Positions 13,373 to 23,014 of a stretch of DNA of 23,371 nt are shown here, piece after piece. The stretch is from Flavobacteriales bacterium (GTDB lineage Bacteria > Bacteroidota > Bacteroidia > Flavobacteriales > Flavobacteriaceae): positions 1 to 23,371 of the forward strand of contig JALSTJ010000016.1 in NCBI GenBank assembly GCA_026983815.1, given 5' to 3'. The notes below the pieces were generated by a model. That model searched no databases. It was not told the DNA's origin and worked only from the letters and a program-made list of their open reading frames with translations. The translations under genes and the position numbers were made by a program. Within the stretch, counting starts at the first letter, position 1. Each line of letters begins with the position of its first letter.

Positions 13373-15679
13373 ATTTCCGTTTTTTGATTTTCTAGCGGCT
13401 TCTTTTCTTTGTTTTTCACGTAATTGGGCATCAATTACAGCAACAATTGTCATATTGACAATTTCATCGGCTGTAGATCCTACTTGTAAAATATGAACCG
13501 GTTTATTCATTCCCATCATAATGGGTCCCACCATGGGTGCTTTAGTCAATTCTTTAACCATTCTATAGGAAATATTGGCTGCGTCCAAATTAGGAAAAAT
13601 CAATGTATTTACTTTTTTATTGACCAAATCGGAAAAAGGAAATTTTTCTTTGAGCAAATTTTTATTTAAAGCAAAATCTGCTTGCATTTCTCCGTCAATA
13701 TTCAAATCGGGATATTTATTTTTTAAAATCATGCTTGCCTTTTTCATTTTTTGAGCATCAGGATGTTTGGAAGTGCCGAAGTTTGAAAAGGAAAGCAAAG
13801 CAATATTGGGTTTGATACGAAACATTTTTACCACTTGCGCCATCATTTCAGTCATTCGTACAATATCATTGATATCCGGATCTACCACAATAGAAGAATC
13901 CGTAAAAAATAAAGGTCCTTTATTGGTAATCAATAAAGTCGTAGCAAAAACTTTTTCGACGTATGGAGCTTTGCCAATCACTTCAATCATAGGGCGGAAT
14001 ATGGTCTTAAAACTTCTGGAATAACCGGAAATAATTGCATCTGCTTCTCCGGTTTCAACCATCATGGCACCAAAATAATTCCTGTTGCGCATCAGTTTTC
14101 GGGCTTCCAACAAAGTTATCCCTTTACGTTGATTTTTTTTCCAAAAAATTTGAGCAAAATTTTCAATTTTGTTATTCACTTTGGGGTCATATACATCAAT
14201 AATTGGTAAATCTTCGGAAAATTCGAGTTCTTTTTTTACTTCTTGAATCGTTTCTTTATTTCCCAAAAGTATAGGTTTGGCAATGCCATCTTCATAAGCC
14301 ATATAGGCTGCTTTCAATACTTCGGGCAAATCAGCTTCCGGAAAAACAACTGTTTTCGGATCTTTTTTTGCTTGGTTGGTTATAAACCGTATTTGTTTGG
14401 ATTCAACACCCAATCTCTCGATAAGTTCCTCTTCATATTTTTTAAAATCTTCTATAGGTTTTCTTGCCACTCCGGATTCCATTGCCGCTTTGGCAATTGC
14501 CGGAGGAATTTTGTAAATCAAACGGGGATCAAAAGGTTTGGGGATAATATATTCGGGTCCAAAACTCAAATGTTTTTCTTGATAAGCTACATTGACTTGT
14601 TCCGGAACAGCTTCTTTTGCCAAATCAGCCAAAGCTTTAACCGCTGCCAACTTCATTTCTTCATTTATTTTGCTTGCTCTGACATCCAAAGCACCACGAA
14701 AAATATACGGAAAACCCAATACATTATTTACCTGATTGGGATAATCCGAACGTCCGGTAGCCATAATAATATCTTTTCTGGCAGCTATGGCATCTTTATA
14801 ATCAATTTCAGGAGTGGGATTGGCCAAGGCAAAAACAATTGGGTGGTCAGCCATGGATTTCAAATGTTTTTCATTTAAAATATTTCCTACGGAAAGCCCT
14901 ACAAAAACATCAGCACCTTTCATAGCTTCTTCCAAGGTGTGAATATCCCTGTCGGTAGCAAAAAGTTTTTTTTGTTTAGACAGATTTTCTCTATCGCTAC
15001 GAATAACACCTTTACTGTCAAGCATGACGATATTTTCTTTTTTTACACCCAATGCTTGATACAATTTTGTACAAGAAACTGCAGCAGCTCCTGCACCATT
15101 GATCACTATTTTGATGTTTTCCATCTTTTTATTTGCCAACTCAACGGCATTTAACAAAGCGGCTGCCGAAATAATTGCCGTCCCGTGTTGGTCATCATGC
15201 ATCAGGGGAATATCCAATTCTTCTTTTAAACGCTCTTCTATCTCAAACGCTTCCGGGGCTTTGATATCTTCCAAATTGATTCCGCCGAAAGTAGGAGCTA
15301 TTTTTTTTACAGTTTCTATAAACTCATCTATATTTTCTGTATCCACTTCAATATCAAAAACATCGATATCAGCAAAGATTTTAAAAAGTAATGCTTTTCC
15401 TTCCATAACGGGTTTGCCTGCTTCTGCACCAATATTTCCCAAACCCAAAACGGCTGTTCCATTGGAAATTACCGCTACTAAATTTCCTTTGTTCGTATAT
15501 TTATAGACATCTTCGGGGTGTTCATATATTTCCATACAAGGAATGGCAACTCCGGGAGAATATGCCAAAGACAAATCTCTTTGCGTACTATGTTTTTTTG
15601 TAGGAATTACTTCGATTTTACCTGGACGCGGTTCCATATGATATTTAAGCGCATCTCTTCTTAACCTTTTTTCTTTCAT
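13367..15679 (-). CDS. maeB: NADP-dependent malic enzyme with phosphotransacetylase-like C-terminal domain
   Basis: 770 aa, cytosolic. It oxidatively decarboxylates malate to pyruvate with reduction of NADP (cofactor inferred from the family), linking the TCA cycle to pyruvate and NADPH supply. The malic N-terminal domain (about 15-160) has YSPGVA and the LGLGNIGAEAGKPVMEGKA signature, and MHDDQHGTAI lies at its end. The Rossmann domain (about 165-400) has INGAGAAA. The last 330 residues or so are a PTA-like domain (EADLPEVLKAA, SGYSRSFKTIFRPM, FTDSS), which in MaeB proteins is regulatory and binds acetyl-CoA rather than acting as a phosphotransacetylase. The ATG at 15679 is chosen: the upstream ATG at 15739 lies before the -7 box at 15725-15732. 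It is monocistronic, divergent from the TetR operon and convergent with the adaptor gene. Confidence 0.95.
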   Translation of the reverse strand: MKEKRLRRDALKYHMEPRPGKIEVIPTKKHSTQRDLSLAYSPGVAIPCMEIYEHPEDVYKYTNKGNLVAVISNGTAVLGLGNIGAEAGKPVMEGKALLFKIFADIDVFDIEVDTENIDEFIETVKKIAPTFGGINLEDIKAPEAFEIEERLKEELDIPLMHDDQHGTAIISAAALLNAVELANKKMENIKIVINGAGAAAVSCTKLYQALGVKKENIVMLDSKGVIRSDRENLSKQKKLFATDRDIHTLEEAMKGADVFVGLSVGNILNEKHLKSMADHPIVFALANPTPEIDYKDAIAARKDIIMATGRSDYPNQVNNVLGFPYIFRGALDVRASKINEEMKLAAVKALADLAKEAVPEQVNVAYQEKHLSFGPEYIIPKPFDPRLIYKIPPAIAKAAMESGVARKPIEDFKKYEEELIERLGVESKQIRFITNQAKKDPKTVVFPEADLPEVLKAAYMAYEDGIAKPILLGNKETIQEVKKELEFSEDLPIIDVYDPKVNNKIENFAQIFWKKNQRKGITLLEARKLMRNRNYFGAMMVETGEADAIISGYSRSFKTIFRPMIEVIGKAPYVEKVFATTLLITNKGPLFFTDSSIVVDPDINDIVRMTEMMAQVVKMFRIKPNIALLSFSNFGTSKHPDAQKMKKASMILKNKYPDLNIDGEMQADFALNKNLLKEKFPFSDLVNKKVNTLIFPNLDAANISYRMVKELTKAPMVGPIMMGMNKPVHILQVGSTADEIVNMTIVAVIDAQLREKQRKEAARKSKNGNK

Positions 15680-15724
15680 TATAGTGTTTTTAAAACAAAC
15701 GCAAACGGTTTGAAATTTATATTG

Positions 15725-15732
15725 CAAATTTA
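15725..15732 (-). promoter_or_regulatory. -7 element of the malic enzyme gene
   Basis: Minus-strand TAAATTTG fits TAnnTTTG. It lies 46 bp upstream of the ATG at 15679 and rules out the longer N-terminus. No clear -33 TTG is seen. The divergent stretch 15733-15944 is AT-rich and otherwise shows only a weak dyad at 15869-15891. Confidence 0.5.
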
Positions 15733-15944
15733 CATGCAAATATTTTAAAAAAAATGTAAAATGTTCTTTTTTCTAAAATTTCATCCAAAATTTATTTATT
15801 GTGTTTAAAACATAATCAAAGAAAATATTTTGTTAAATAGTTGATTTGTAATATTTTATTTTCAATAGTTAAAATGTTTAAGCTATTTTAATATTGCGGT
15901 AAACTGACATTAATTTAAAAAACAACAAAAACTTTGGAAACTTA

Positions 15945-15975
15945 TTGTGTGTTTAAAGTTTTCTTCATATCTTTG
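15945..15975 (+). promoter_or_regulatory. Full -33/-7 promoter of the TetR-RND efflux operon
   Basis: TTG (15945-15947) and TATCTTTG (15968-15975) are separated by 20 bp, the normal spacing for the Bacteroidetes primary sigma factor. It is the best complete promoter in the window and lies 18 bp before the tetR-like ATG. This discards an in-frame upstream start at 15934. Confidence 0.75.
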
Positions 15976-15993
15976 CTCTATAAAAATTCAGTT

Positions 15994-16584
15994 ATGAGAG
16001 AAAAAATCATTTCCAAGTCTACCGAGTTACATTTTAAATATGGAATGAAAAATGTAACTATGGATCAATTGGCTCAAGAATTGGGCATGTCAAAAAAAAC
16101 GCTTTATCAATATTTTGCGAATAAAACAGAGCTGGTGAAAGAAACCGTTAATTTTATTTTTGATAAAATTCAATCCGAAATTGATAAAATATGTATGATG
16201 AAGCTCAATCCTTATGAAGAAATCTTATCAATTAAAAAAATCATTCAAGATATGCTGCGAAAAAATAATGTATCGCCTCATTATCAATTAAAAAAATATT
16301 ATCCCGAAATAGCCAAAGATTTGGAACAAAAAAAATTCAAAAGTATCATGGAATGTTTGGAACACAATCTAAACAAAGGCATGAAACAAGGATATTACAA
16401 AAAAGATTTGGATAAAGAATTTATCAAACGTATGTATTTCGCCAATACCTTGGCTATCGGGGATCAGGGTTTATTTCCACCTGAAAAATTTGATAAAGAA
16501 GAATTGATGAATGAATTTGTAAAAATGTTTTTAACTGGTATTTCTACAAAAAAAGGAAGAAAAAAATTAAAAGAATTATTATAG
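15994..16584 (+). CDS. TetR/AcrR-family transcriptional regulator, first gene of the RND efflux operon
   Basis: 196 aa. The N-terminal helix-turn-helix domain (about residues 1-47) has the standard pattern: GMKNVTMDQLAQELGMSKKT followed by LYQYFANKTEL. The C-terminal part (50-196) is all-helical, as in ligand-binding and dimerisation domains of the family, and ends in a Lys-rich tail. It is followed after 20 bp by the second TolC gene, then the adaptor and pump, and the same promoter serves all four. It is therefore probably an autorepressor that relieves efflux expression on binding a pump substrate. No strong palindromic operator overlaps the promoter; the only dyad upstream (15869-15891) is weak. 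Confidence 0.92.
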   Translation: MREKIISKSTELHFKYGMKNVTMDQLAQELGMSKKTLYQYFANKTELVKETVNFIFDKIQSEIDKICMMKLNPYEEILSIKKIIQDMLRKNNVSPHYQLKKYYPEIAKDLEQKKFKSIMECLEHNLNKGMKQGYYKKDLDKEFIKRMYFANTLAIGDQGLFPPEKFDKEELMNEFVKMFLTGISTKKGRKKLKELL

Positions 16585-16604
16585 GAATTTAAAGAAAGCA
16601 AGAA

Positions 16605-17945
16605 ATGAAAAAGTATTTTTATGTAATATTATTAATGTCTGCAATTGTAAATATTCAAGCGCAGGATAAATCCGGTTTTAGCTTGGATGAAGCGATTGAT
16701 TATGCATTAAAAAACAATTCCAATATAAAAAAGGCACAAAATAATGTGCTGAAAGCCAAAAAAAAGGTTTGGGAAACAACTTCTATGGGCTTCCCTCAAA
16801 TTGAAGGTGCTGCTTCCTATCAAAAATTTATTGAGCAACCGGTCAATTTACTACCGGCAAAAATTTTTAACCCTATGGCCCCTCCGGATCAATATGTTCC
16901 CATAAAATTCGGAACAGAGCAAAATATGAAATGGAGCGCCACACTGAAACAATTGATTTTTAGTGGCTCGTATTTGGTAGGGTTGCAATCGGCAAGAACT
17001 TATAAGAAAATTTCCGAAAATGCAAAAATCAAAACGCGTCAAAAAGTGAGAGAAGCTGTAATTAACGCTTATGGAAATGCTTTACTGGCGGAAGAAAATA
17101 TCAAGATTTTACAACATAATATGGAGGTAGTAAAGCAGAATTTATATGAAGTAAATGAAATGTATAAAAACGGCTTAGTAGAAGAAACCGATGTTCAACA
17201 ATTGAAAATTACGCTTGCCAATTTGCAAAACCAAATGGATTATATGAATCGAATGAAAAAAACGGCTTATGAAATGCTGAATTTTGTTATGGGAAAACCG
17301 GTAGATTCACCGCTAAATCTAACCGATAACATTGAAAGCTTAAAGAACGAAGCTATGGATTTGAATTTATTAAAATCTAATTTTGAACCGCAAAAAAATA
17401 TAGATTATTTAATCTCTCAAAACCAAGTAAAAGCCAAAAAATTACAAATCAAATTTGAAAAAAGCAAAGCGCTTCCTACCATTGCCGCCTTTGTGAATTA
17501 TGGAAAAAATGCCTATAACAATGATTTTAAGTTTTTTAGTAATGACCAAGCTTGGTATGAACAATCCATTTTTGGTGTTCAAATAAATGTCCCCATTTTT
17601 AGCAGTTTGGGAAGAACCGCCCGAGTAAGACAAGCAAAATTGGATTTTGAAAATGCAAGATTGGATTTATCGGATAAAGAAAAACAACTGAAATTGCAAT
17701 TTGACAAAGCCAAAAATGAATATGAACACAGTTTTAATAATTATAAAATTGCTAAAGATAATCTGAACTTGGCAGAAAAAATCGAGAAAAAAGAACAAAT
17801 AAAATTTAAGGAAGGCATCGGAAACAGTTTTCAGCTTAATCAAGCTCGTATGCAATTGTATCAAACACAGCAACAATATTTGCAATCTATCATTGAAATT
17901 ATTAACAAAAAAACTGCTTTGGAAAATTTATTAGGTAAAAAATAA
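16605..17945 (+). CDS. TolC-family outer membrane efflux factor of the RND system (second copy)
   Basis: 446 aa. The signal peptide ends at NIQAQ (about residue 19-20). Next is the family start FSLDEAIDYALKNNSNIKKA, then two OEP repeats of coiled-coil helices with barrel strands such as FPQIEGAASYQ and LPTIAAFVNYG. The C-terminus ends NKKTALENLLGKK. It is 20 bp after tetR and 17 bp before the adaptor, so this duct belongs to the RND pump. It is a distant paralogue of the TolC at 10456, of almost the same length but clearly different sequence. Confidence 0.92.
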   Translation: MKKYFYVILLMSAIVNIQAQDKSGFSLDEAIDYALKNNSNIKKAQNNVLKAKKKVWETTSMGFPQIEGAASYQKFIEQPVNLLPAKIFNPMAPPDQYVPIKFGTEQNMKWSATLKQLIFSGSYLVGLQSARTYKKISENAKIKTRQKVREAVINAYGNALLAEENIKILQHNMEVVKQNLYEVNEMYKNGLVEETDVQQLKITLANLQNQMDYMNRMKKTAYEMLNFVMGKPVDSPLNLTDNIESLKNEAMDLNLLKSNFEPQKNIDYLISQNQVKAKKLQIKFEKSKALPTIAAFVNYGKNAYNNDFKFFSNDQAWYEQSIFGVQINVPIFSSLGRTARVRQAKLDFENARLDLSDKEKQLKLQFDKAKNEYEHSFNNYKIAKDNLNLAEKIEKKEQIKFKEGIGNSFQLNQARMQLYQTQQQYLQSIIEIINKKTALENLLGKK

Positions 17946-17962
17946 ACTAGAAATAAAAAAAA

Positions 17963-19321
17963 ATGAAAATTGATATAAAAATGAAAAAATATATTTTAGG
18001 AATAGTTGGTATTTTGATAAGCTTTTCGGCTTGTAATCAAAAGGAAAATAAAAATAAAAACATCGATTTACTAACTCAAAAAGAACAAATCGAAAAACAA
18101 ATAGACAGTCTCAACAAAATTTTGACGGATATTGACAAAAAATTGGGGAATAATAAAGAAGAGGAAATTCCCGAAATTGATGCACAAAAAATGACTACAT
18201 CAAAATTTGAACATTATTTGGAAATCCAAGGAAATGTTGATACCGACGGCAATGTTTTGGTTATACCCGAAGCTATGGGAAAAGTGCTAAAAATATATAA
18301 AGGTGAGGGTGATAGAGTAAAGAAAGGACAAATAATTATGCATTTGGATGATAGCACTTTGAAAAATCAAATTTCTGAAATTCAAACCCAATATGCATTG
18401 GCAAAAACTGCATATGAACGTCAAAAAAGATTATGGGATCAAAAAATCGGTTCCGAAATGGCTTATCTTCAAGCCAAAACCAAAAAAGAAAGTTTGGCTA
18501 AACGCTTAAATACTATGAAATCTCAATTGAACAAAATGTTTGTAAAAGCACCTATATCAGGTGTAATTGATGATATGTTAATCAAAGAAGGTGAAATGGC
18601 AGGACCTCAACGCCCTGTTGCCAGAGTTGTCAATTTGAAAAAAGTATATATGCAAGCCGATGTATCGGAAAAATATCTTAAATCCATTAAAAAAGGGATG
18701 CCGGTGATCATTGAATTTCCCGAAACCGGGCAAAACATTTCCGCTACTTTATCTTATGTAGGAAATTTCATTCATCCCAATAACAGAACTTTTAAAATCA
18801 GGGTAAATATTCTGAATTTGGATGGTTCTTTGAAACCGAATTTAACCGGAAATATCAAAATTAAAGACTTTGAAAAAGATCCTGCTTTGATCTTGCCAAT
18901 GTCTTTAATTCAAGAAGATAGAGAGGGAAATAATTATGTATTTGTATTGATGCCTACAGATGAAAAAAATGTATATCAAGTGAAAAAAAGAATTTTGGAA
19001 TTGGGTCAAGAATACAAAGACCGGGTCATGATAAAATCCGGATTAAAAACAAGCGATATAATTGCTTTGCATGGAGCAAGGGGCTTAAGCGATGGAGACA
19101 AAGTTAAAATCCATAAACTAATACAATCCGAAACAAATGAAAAAGAATCAATAAAAACCTATAAAAAAACAAGTCCCGTTTATCATATAGTAAAAAAAGG
19201 AGAAACGCTTTATAGGATACATAAAAAATATGGCACTTCTATTGCTGATTTGAGAAAATGGAATTATTTGAAATCCAATCAATTGAAAAAAGGACAAAAA
19301 TTAATTGTAAAAAATAATTAA
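17963..19321 (+). CDS. RND periplasmic adaptor lipoprotein with C-terminal LysM domain
   Basis: 452 aa. Lipobox SFSAC lies in the signal peptide, so the protein is anchored by a lipid. If translation starts at the second ATG (17981), which gives the more usual MKKYILG start, the length is 446 aa; the 17963 start is kept but not certain. An N-terminal coiled coil (about 36-62) precedes the lipoyl half (VIPEAMGKVLKIYKGEGDRV), helical hairpin (YERQKRLWDQKIGSEMAYLQ), second lipoyl half (FVKAPISGVIDDML), beta-barrel and membrane-proximal domains (to about residue 390). Then residues 407-450 form a LysM domain: YHIVKKGETLYRIHKKYGTS and a conserved N...L..GQKL end. LysM binds N-acetylglucosamine polymers such as peptidoglycan. 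I know of no RND adaptor with this domain as standard. It joins the pump and TolC and may clamp the assembly to the cell wall. Confidence 0.9.
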   Translation: MKIDIKMKKYILGIVGILISFSACNQKENKNKNIDLLTQKEQIEKQIDSLNKILTDIDKKLGNNKEEEIPEIDAQKMTTSKFEHYLEIQGNVDTDGNVLVIPEAMGKVLKIYKGEGDRVKKGQIIMHLDDSTLKNQISEIQTQYALAKTAYERQKRLWDQKIGSEMAYLQAKTKKESLAKRLNTMKSQLNKMFVKAPISGVIDDMLIKEGEMAGPQRPVARVVNLKKVYMQADVSEKYLKSIKKGMPVIIEFPETGQNISATLSYVGNFIHPNNRTFKIRVNILNLDGSLKPNLTGNIKIKDFEKDPALILPMSLIQEDREGNNYVFVLMPTDEKNVYQVKKRILELGQEYKDRVMIKSGLKTSDIIALHGARGLSDGDKVKIHKLIQSETNEKESIKTYKKTSPVYHIVKKGETLYRIHKKYGTSIADLRKWNYLKSNQLKKGQKLIVKNN

Positions 19322-19400
19322 TGACGATATTCATTTGAAGATGAAGCTTTTGTTTTTGGCATAATGCTTTGCTTTAAAAGAATCATAAAATTGTATATCC

Positions 19401-22400
19401 ATGAAAAAAGCAAAACAAATATATAAAGAATTTTTACTATCTACGGCTGCATTAAAAAATTCCAATACAGTTAAGGTCATCATTGCACTACTGACTTTTG
19501 GAGGTTTATTTGCATATATCAATATGCCCCGAGAGGCATTTCCTGATGTTGCAGCACCAGAAGTTTTTGTCAGCACACCTTATCCGGGAAATTCTGCTGA
19601 AGATATAGAGAGTTTGATAACCAATCCATTGGAAAAAGAATTTAAAAAAATATCCGGTATTGATGAAATCAAGTCCACTTCACAAGCAGGATTTTCCAGT
19701 ATAGATGTGAAATTTACCTTTGATGTAGATCCCGATAAAGCCCTATCGGATATCAAAGACAAAATTGATGATGCTATGGGAAAACCCGAATGGCCCAAAG
19801 ATTTGCCACAAAATCCAAAAGCAAAAAAATTGGATTTTTCGGAAATGAAACCCATAATGAATATCAATATCGCTGGGGATTTTCCTCAAGATGAATTAAA
19901 AAAATATGCAGAATATTTACAGGATAAAATCGAGCAACTGCCACAAATTTCGGCAGCAGATATCCGTGGAGCGCAAGACAAGGAAGTAGAAGTAGCCGTG
20001 GATTTGAACCAAATGCTGGCTAGAAATATCAGTTTTAGTAATATTGAACAATCTATCAGAAATGAAAATTTGACCATTTCTGCAGGTGAAATAAAAGAAG
20101 GGGGCATTAGAAGAAATGTTCGGGTAATAGGAGAGTTTAAAGATCCAAAAAAAATTGAGAATATTATCATCCGAAAAGCTAAAGATAAAGTTACTTATTT
20201 ACATGACATCGCTCAAATAAAATATCACCCTCAAGAAGCACAGAGTTATGCGCGCGAATTTGGTAAACCCGTTGTCATGCTGGATGTTAAAAAACGTAGA
20301 GGTGCTAATCAGATACAAGCATCCGATGAAATCAAAAAAATTATCAAAGAAACCAAAGAGAAAGTATTTCCCAAAAATCTAAATGTAACAATAACTAACG
20401 ATTTATCCGACAGAACACGCACCCAGGTTTCCGATTTGGAAAACAGTATCATTCTGGGAATGATTTTGGTAGTGGGGATATTGATGTTTTTTATGGGATT
20501 TCGTAATGCTTTGTTTGTCGGAATAGCTATCCCACTTTCCATGTTGATGTCCTTTTTGCTATTAAGCTCAATGGGAGTTACCCTCAATACCATGGTATTA
20601 TTTGCTTTGGTTCTGGCACTGGGAATGCTTGTAGATAACGGAATTGTAATCGTAGAAAATATTTACCGTTACCGTGAACAGGGTTACAAAGCTTTTGAAG
20701 CTGCAAAATATGCTGTAGGAGAAGTAGCTTGGCCTATTATTGCCTCAACAGCTACTACTTTGGCTGCGTTTATTCCGTTGGCTTTTTGGCCCGGAATTAT
20801 CGGGGAGTTTATGAAATATCTACCCATTACTTTGATTATAGTTCTATCATCATCGCTATTTGTTGCTTTGGTTATCAATCCGGTATTGACCGTAGATTAT
20901 ATGAGCTTGGAAGAAAAAAGATTGCCCAAACCAAAAATCTTCAAGAGTTTTGCTGTTTATTTTTTATTGGGAATAATTACTTTTATTATCAAATTTATTT
21001 TGATAAAACAAGGAAAACTCAAATATACAGGAGTTGCCAATGCCGTTGGATTGATGTTTATTTTATTGGCTTTTTGGCAGCTTTTATATCATTTTGTTTT
21101 GGTAGATGCTTTTGTTCGTTTTCAAAATAAATTTTTACCTTGGTTGGAAGAAAAATACAAAAATTTATTAAATTTTGCTTTGAAAGGAAAAAACGCTTAT
21201 TTGTTTTTTGTAGGGACTGTCTTGCTGTTGATTTTCTCCATTTTATTACTTAAAATATTTCCTCCCAAAAAAAGTTTTTTTCCCAATACACAACCCAATC
21301 AAATCTATGTTTATATAGAACATCCTATTGGAACGGATATAACAGTGGTAAATGATTTTACAAAAAAATTAACCGATAAAATCAGAAAATATTTCAAAGA
21401 ACATCATTATGATTTTTTGGTCAATTCCATTGTAGAACAAGTAGGCGAAGGAACAGGCGACCCCCGTTTGGGAGAATTTGGAGGTAAAACGCCAAACAAA
21501 GCCAAAATTATCATTGACTTGGTAGATTTTAAATATCGTAAAGGAGTGGATGCCTCCAATATATTGAACGACATACGTGAGTTGACTAAAGGTTATGCAG
21601 GAATAAATATTTCTGCCGATAAAGATCAACACAAACCACCGACCGGTGCTCCGATAGATTTGGAACTTTATGGAGATGACTATGATCAATTATTAAGCAC
21701 GGCTTTCAAAGTAAAAAAATATTTGGATGGTGCCTATATCCCCGGAATTGAAAATTTGAAAATAAATGTTGATAAAAATAAACCTGAACTTCCTGTTTAC
21801 GTTGATAGAGAAAAGGCAGGAAGATTAGGCATCAAAACAGGACAAATCGGGATGGCTCTGCGAACTGCAGTTTATGGCAAAGAAGTAGATCGGTTCAAGG
21901 ATGGTGATGACGATTATCCCATCAATGTTCGATTGGATAAAAAATATCGGTATGATAGACAAAACATTATGAATCAACATATTGTATACCGAGACCGACA
22001 AACCGGGAAAATTGTTTCAGTGCCTATTTCGGCTGTTGCACAGATGAAATCCAAATCTACATTTAGTGCCATTAAACGTAAGAACCTCAAAAGAACCATT
22101 GCCATTACCTCCAATGTTTTGGAAGGTTATAATGCTAATGAAATTGTAGAAAAATTGGATAAAAAAATGAAAAAAATTAAACTTCCTTCCAATATTTCTT
22201 ATGCATTTCAAGGAGAACAAAAAGAAATGAAAAAAAACTTGGGATTTTTGATTAAAGCTTTGATGATAGCTGTTTTCCTTATTTTCTTGATTTTGGTAAC
22301 ACAATTTAATTCTATGACTACCCCTTTTATCATCTTGATGACTGTAATTCTGAGTATGATTGGGGTATTGTTCGGATTAATCATTATGCATCAGGATTTT

Positions 22401-22847
22401 ATAGTGGTGATGACAATGATTGGGATAATTTCATTAGCGGGAATTGTGGTAAATAATGCCATTGTATTGTTGGATTATACCAATCTAACGATTCAAAGAA
22501 AACGTTTGGAAGCCGGTTTGACCGATGAAGAAAAAACGCCGAAAGAACTGATCAAAGAAAGTTTGGTGGAAGCCGGAAAAACCCGTTTACGACCGGTGCT
22601 ACTCACTGCCATAACAACAGTTTTAGGTTTGATACCTTTGGCCATAGGTTTGAATATTGACTTTATCGGTTTATTTACGCATTTTGATCCGGAAATTTAT
22701 CTCGGGGGAGAAAATGTTGCTTTTTGGGGTCCTATTGCAAAAGCAGTTATCAATGGTTTGACCTTTGCAACCTTTTTGACCTTGGTAATTGTTCCGGTAA
22801 TGTTTTATATCCAATACGGCATAAAAGAAAAATTGGGATGGAAATAA
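19401..22847 (+). CDS. RND-family efflux permease, HAE1/AcrB-like
   Basis: 1148 aa. An inner membrane pump of trimeric RND type, driven by an ion gradient, exporting toxic compounds through the adaptor and TolC encoded just upstream. TM1 is near residues 22-42. The first porter domain begins PREAFPDV and includes SSIDVKFTFD. TM2-TM6 span about 345-505. The TM4 relay has LVDNGIVIVENIYR, with D412 N413 where E. coli AcrB has D407 D408; the TM10 position of AcrB K940 is N1018 in VVNNAIVLLDY. This DN/NN pattern also occurs in SwrC-type HAE1 pumps. Two extra hydrophobic helices (about 515-537 and 543-568) lie between TM6 and TM7, where AcrB has only an amphipathic helix. The start is 79 bp after the adaptor stop; that spacer shows no promoter. 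The substrate is unknown. Confidence 0.95.
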   Translation: MKKAKQIYKEFLLSTAALKNSNTVKVIIALLTFGGLFAYINMPREAFPDVAAPEVFVSTPYPGNSAEDIESLITNPLEKEFKKISGIDEIKSTSQAGFSSIDVKFTFDVDPDKALSDIKDKIDDAMGKPEWPKDLPQNPKAKKLDFSEMKPIMNINIAGDFPQDELKKYAEYLQDKIEQLPQISAADIRGAQDKEVEVAVDLNQMLARNISFSNIEQSIRNENLTISAGEIKEGGIRRNVRVIGEFKDPKKIENIIIRKAKDKVTYLHDIAQIKYHPQEAQSYAREFGKPVVMLDVKKRRGANQIQASDEIKKIIKETKEKVFPKNLNVTITNDLSDRTRTQVSDLENSIILGMILVVGILMFFMGFRNALFVGIAIPLSMLMSFLLLSSMGVTLNTMVLFALVLALGMLVDNGIVIVENIYRYREQGYKAFEAAKYAVGEVAWPIIASTATTLAAFIPLAFWPGIIGEFMKYLPITLIIVLSSSLFVALVINPVLTVDYMSLEEKRLPKPKIFKSFAVYFLLGIITFIIKFILIKQGKLKYTGVANAVGLMFILLAFWQLLYHFVLVDAFVRFQNKFLPWLEEKYKNLLNFALKGKNAYLFFVGTVLLLIFSILLLKIFPPKKSFFPNTQPNQIYVYIEHPIGTDITVVNDFTKKLTDKIRKYFKEHHYDFLVNSIVEQVGEGTGDPRLGEFGGKTPNKAKIIIDLVDFKYRKGVDASNILNDIRELTKGYAGINISADKDQHKPPTGAPIDLELYGDDYDQLLSTAFKVKKYLDGAYIPGIENLKINVDKNKPELPVYVDREKAGRLGIKTGQIGMALRTAVYGKEVDRFKDGDDDYPINVRLDKKYRYDRQNIMNQHIVYRDRQTGKIVSVPISAVAQMKSKSTFSAIKRKNLKRTIAITSNVLEGYNANEIVEKLDKKMKKIKLPSNISYAFQGEQKEMKKNLGFLIKALMIAVFLIFLILVTQFNSMTTPFIILMTVILSMIGVLFGLIIMHQDFIVVMTMIGIISLAGIVVNNAIVLLDYTNLTIQRKRLEAGLTDEEKTPKELIKESLVEAGKTRLRPVLLTAITTVLGLIPLAIGLNIDFIGLFTHFDPEIYLGGENVAFWGPIAKAVINGLTFATFLTLVIVPVMFYIQYGIKEKLGWK

Positions 22848-22871
22848 GCAAAAGAAGCAAATGTTAAATTC

Positions 22872-22910
22872 AACCTTCAAGGTCTATATAAGCATCTTGA
22901 AGGTTTTTTT
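22872..22910 (+). terminator. Intrinsic terminator of the RND efflux operon
   Basis: AACCTTCAAG (22872-22881) and CTTGAAGGTT (22896-22905) form a perfect 10-bp stem with a 14-nt loop, followed by a run of T to 22910. It is the cleanest terminator in the window. Confidence 0.85.
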
Positions 22911-23014
22911 CTCATAAAATTTCTTCGGAATCTTTATATCAAATCAATTTTATAATTTATCAAATGAAAATATGTTTTCATTTAAATTGTGATGGTCAGA
23001 AGAAAGAATGCTTT

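Noticed and set aside
14243..14878. 211-codon open frame on the plus strand inside the malic enzyme gene
   Set aside because: It lies fully antisense to a well-conserved enzyme, and its Phe/Ile/Cys-rich product matches no family; it is a by-product of AT-rich coding.
15680..15739. 20-residue N-terminal extension of malic enzyme from an ATG at 15739
   Set aside because: The -7 box at 15725-15732 lies downstream of that ATG, and the extension does not resemble MaeB N-termini.
15869..15891. TTAAAAT/ATTTTAA dyad as the TetR operator
   Set aside because: It is a 7-bp A/T-only dyad with a 9-nt gap, more than 50 bp upstream of the -33 element, and easily arises by chance in this AT-rich region.
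15934..15993. 20-residue N-terminal extension of the TetR regulator
   Set aside because: The extension spans the promoter elements, and the normal TetR N-terminus begins at MREKIISKS.
19322..19400. Separate promoter for the RND pump gene
   Set aside because: No TAnnTTTG element is present in the 79-bp spacer; co-transcription with the adaptor is simpler.
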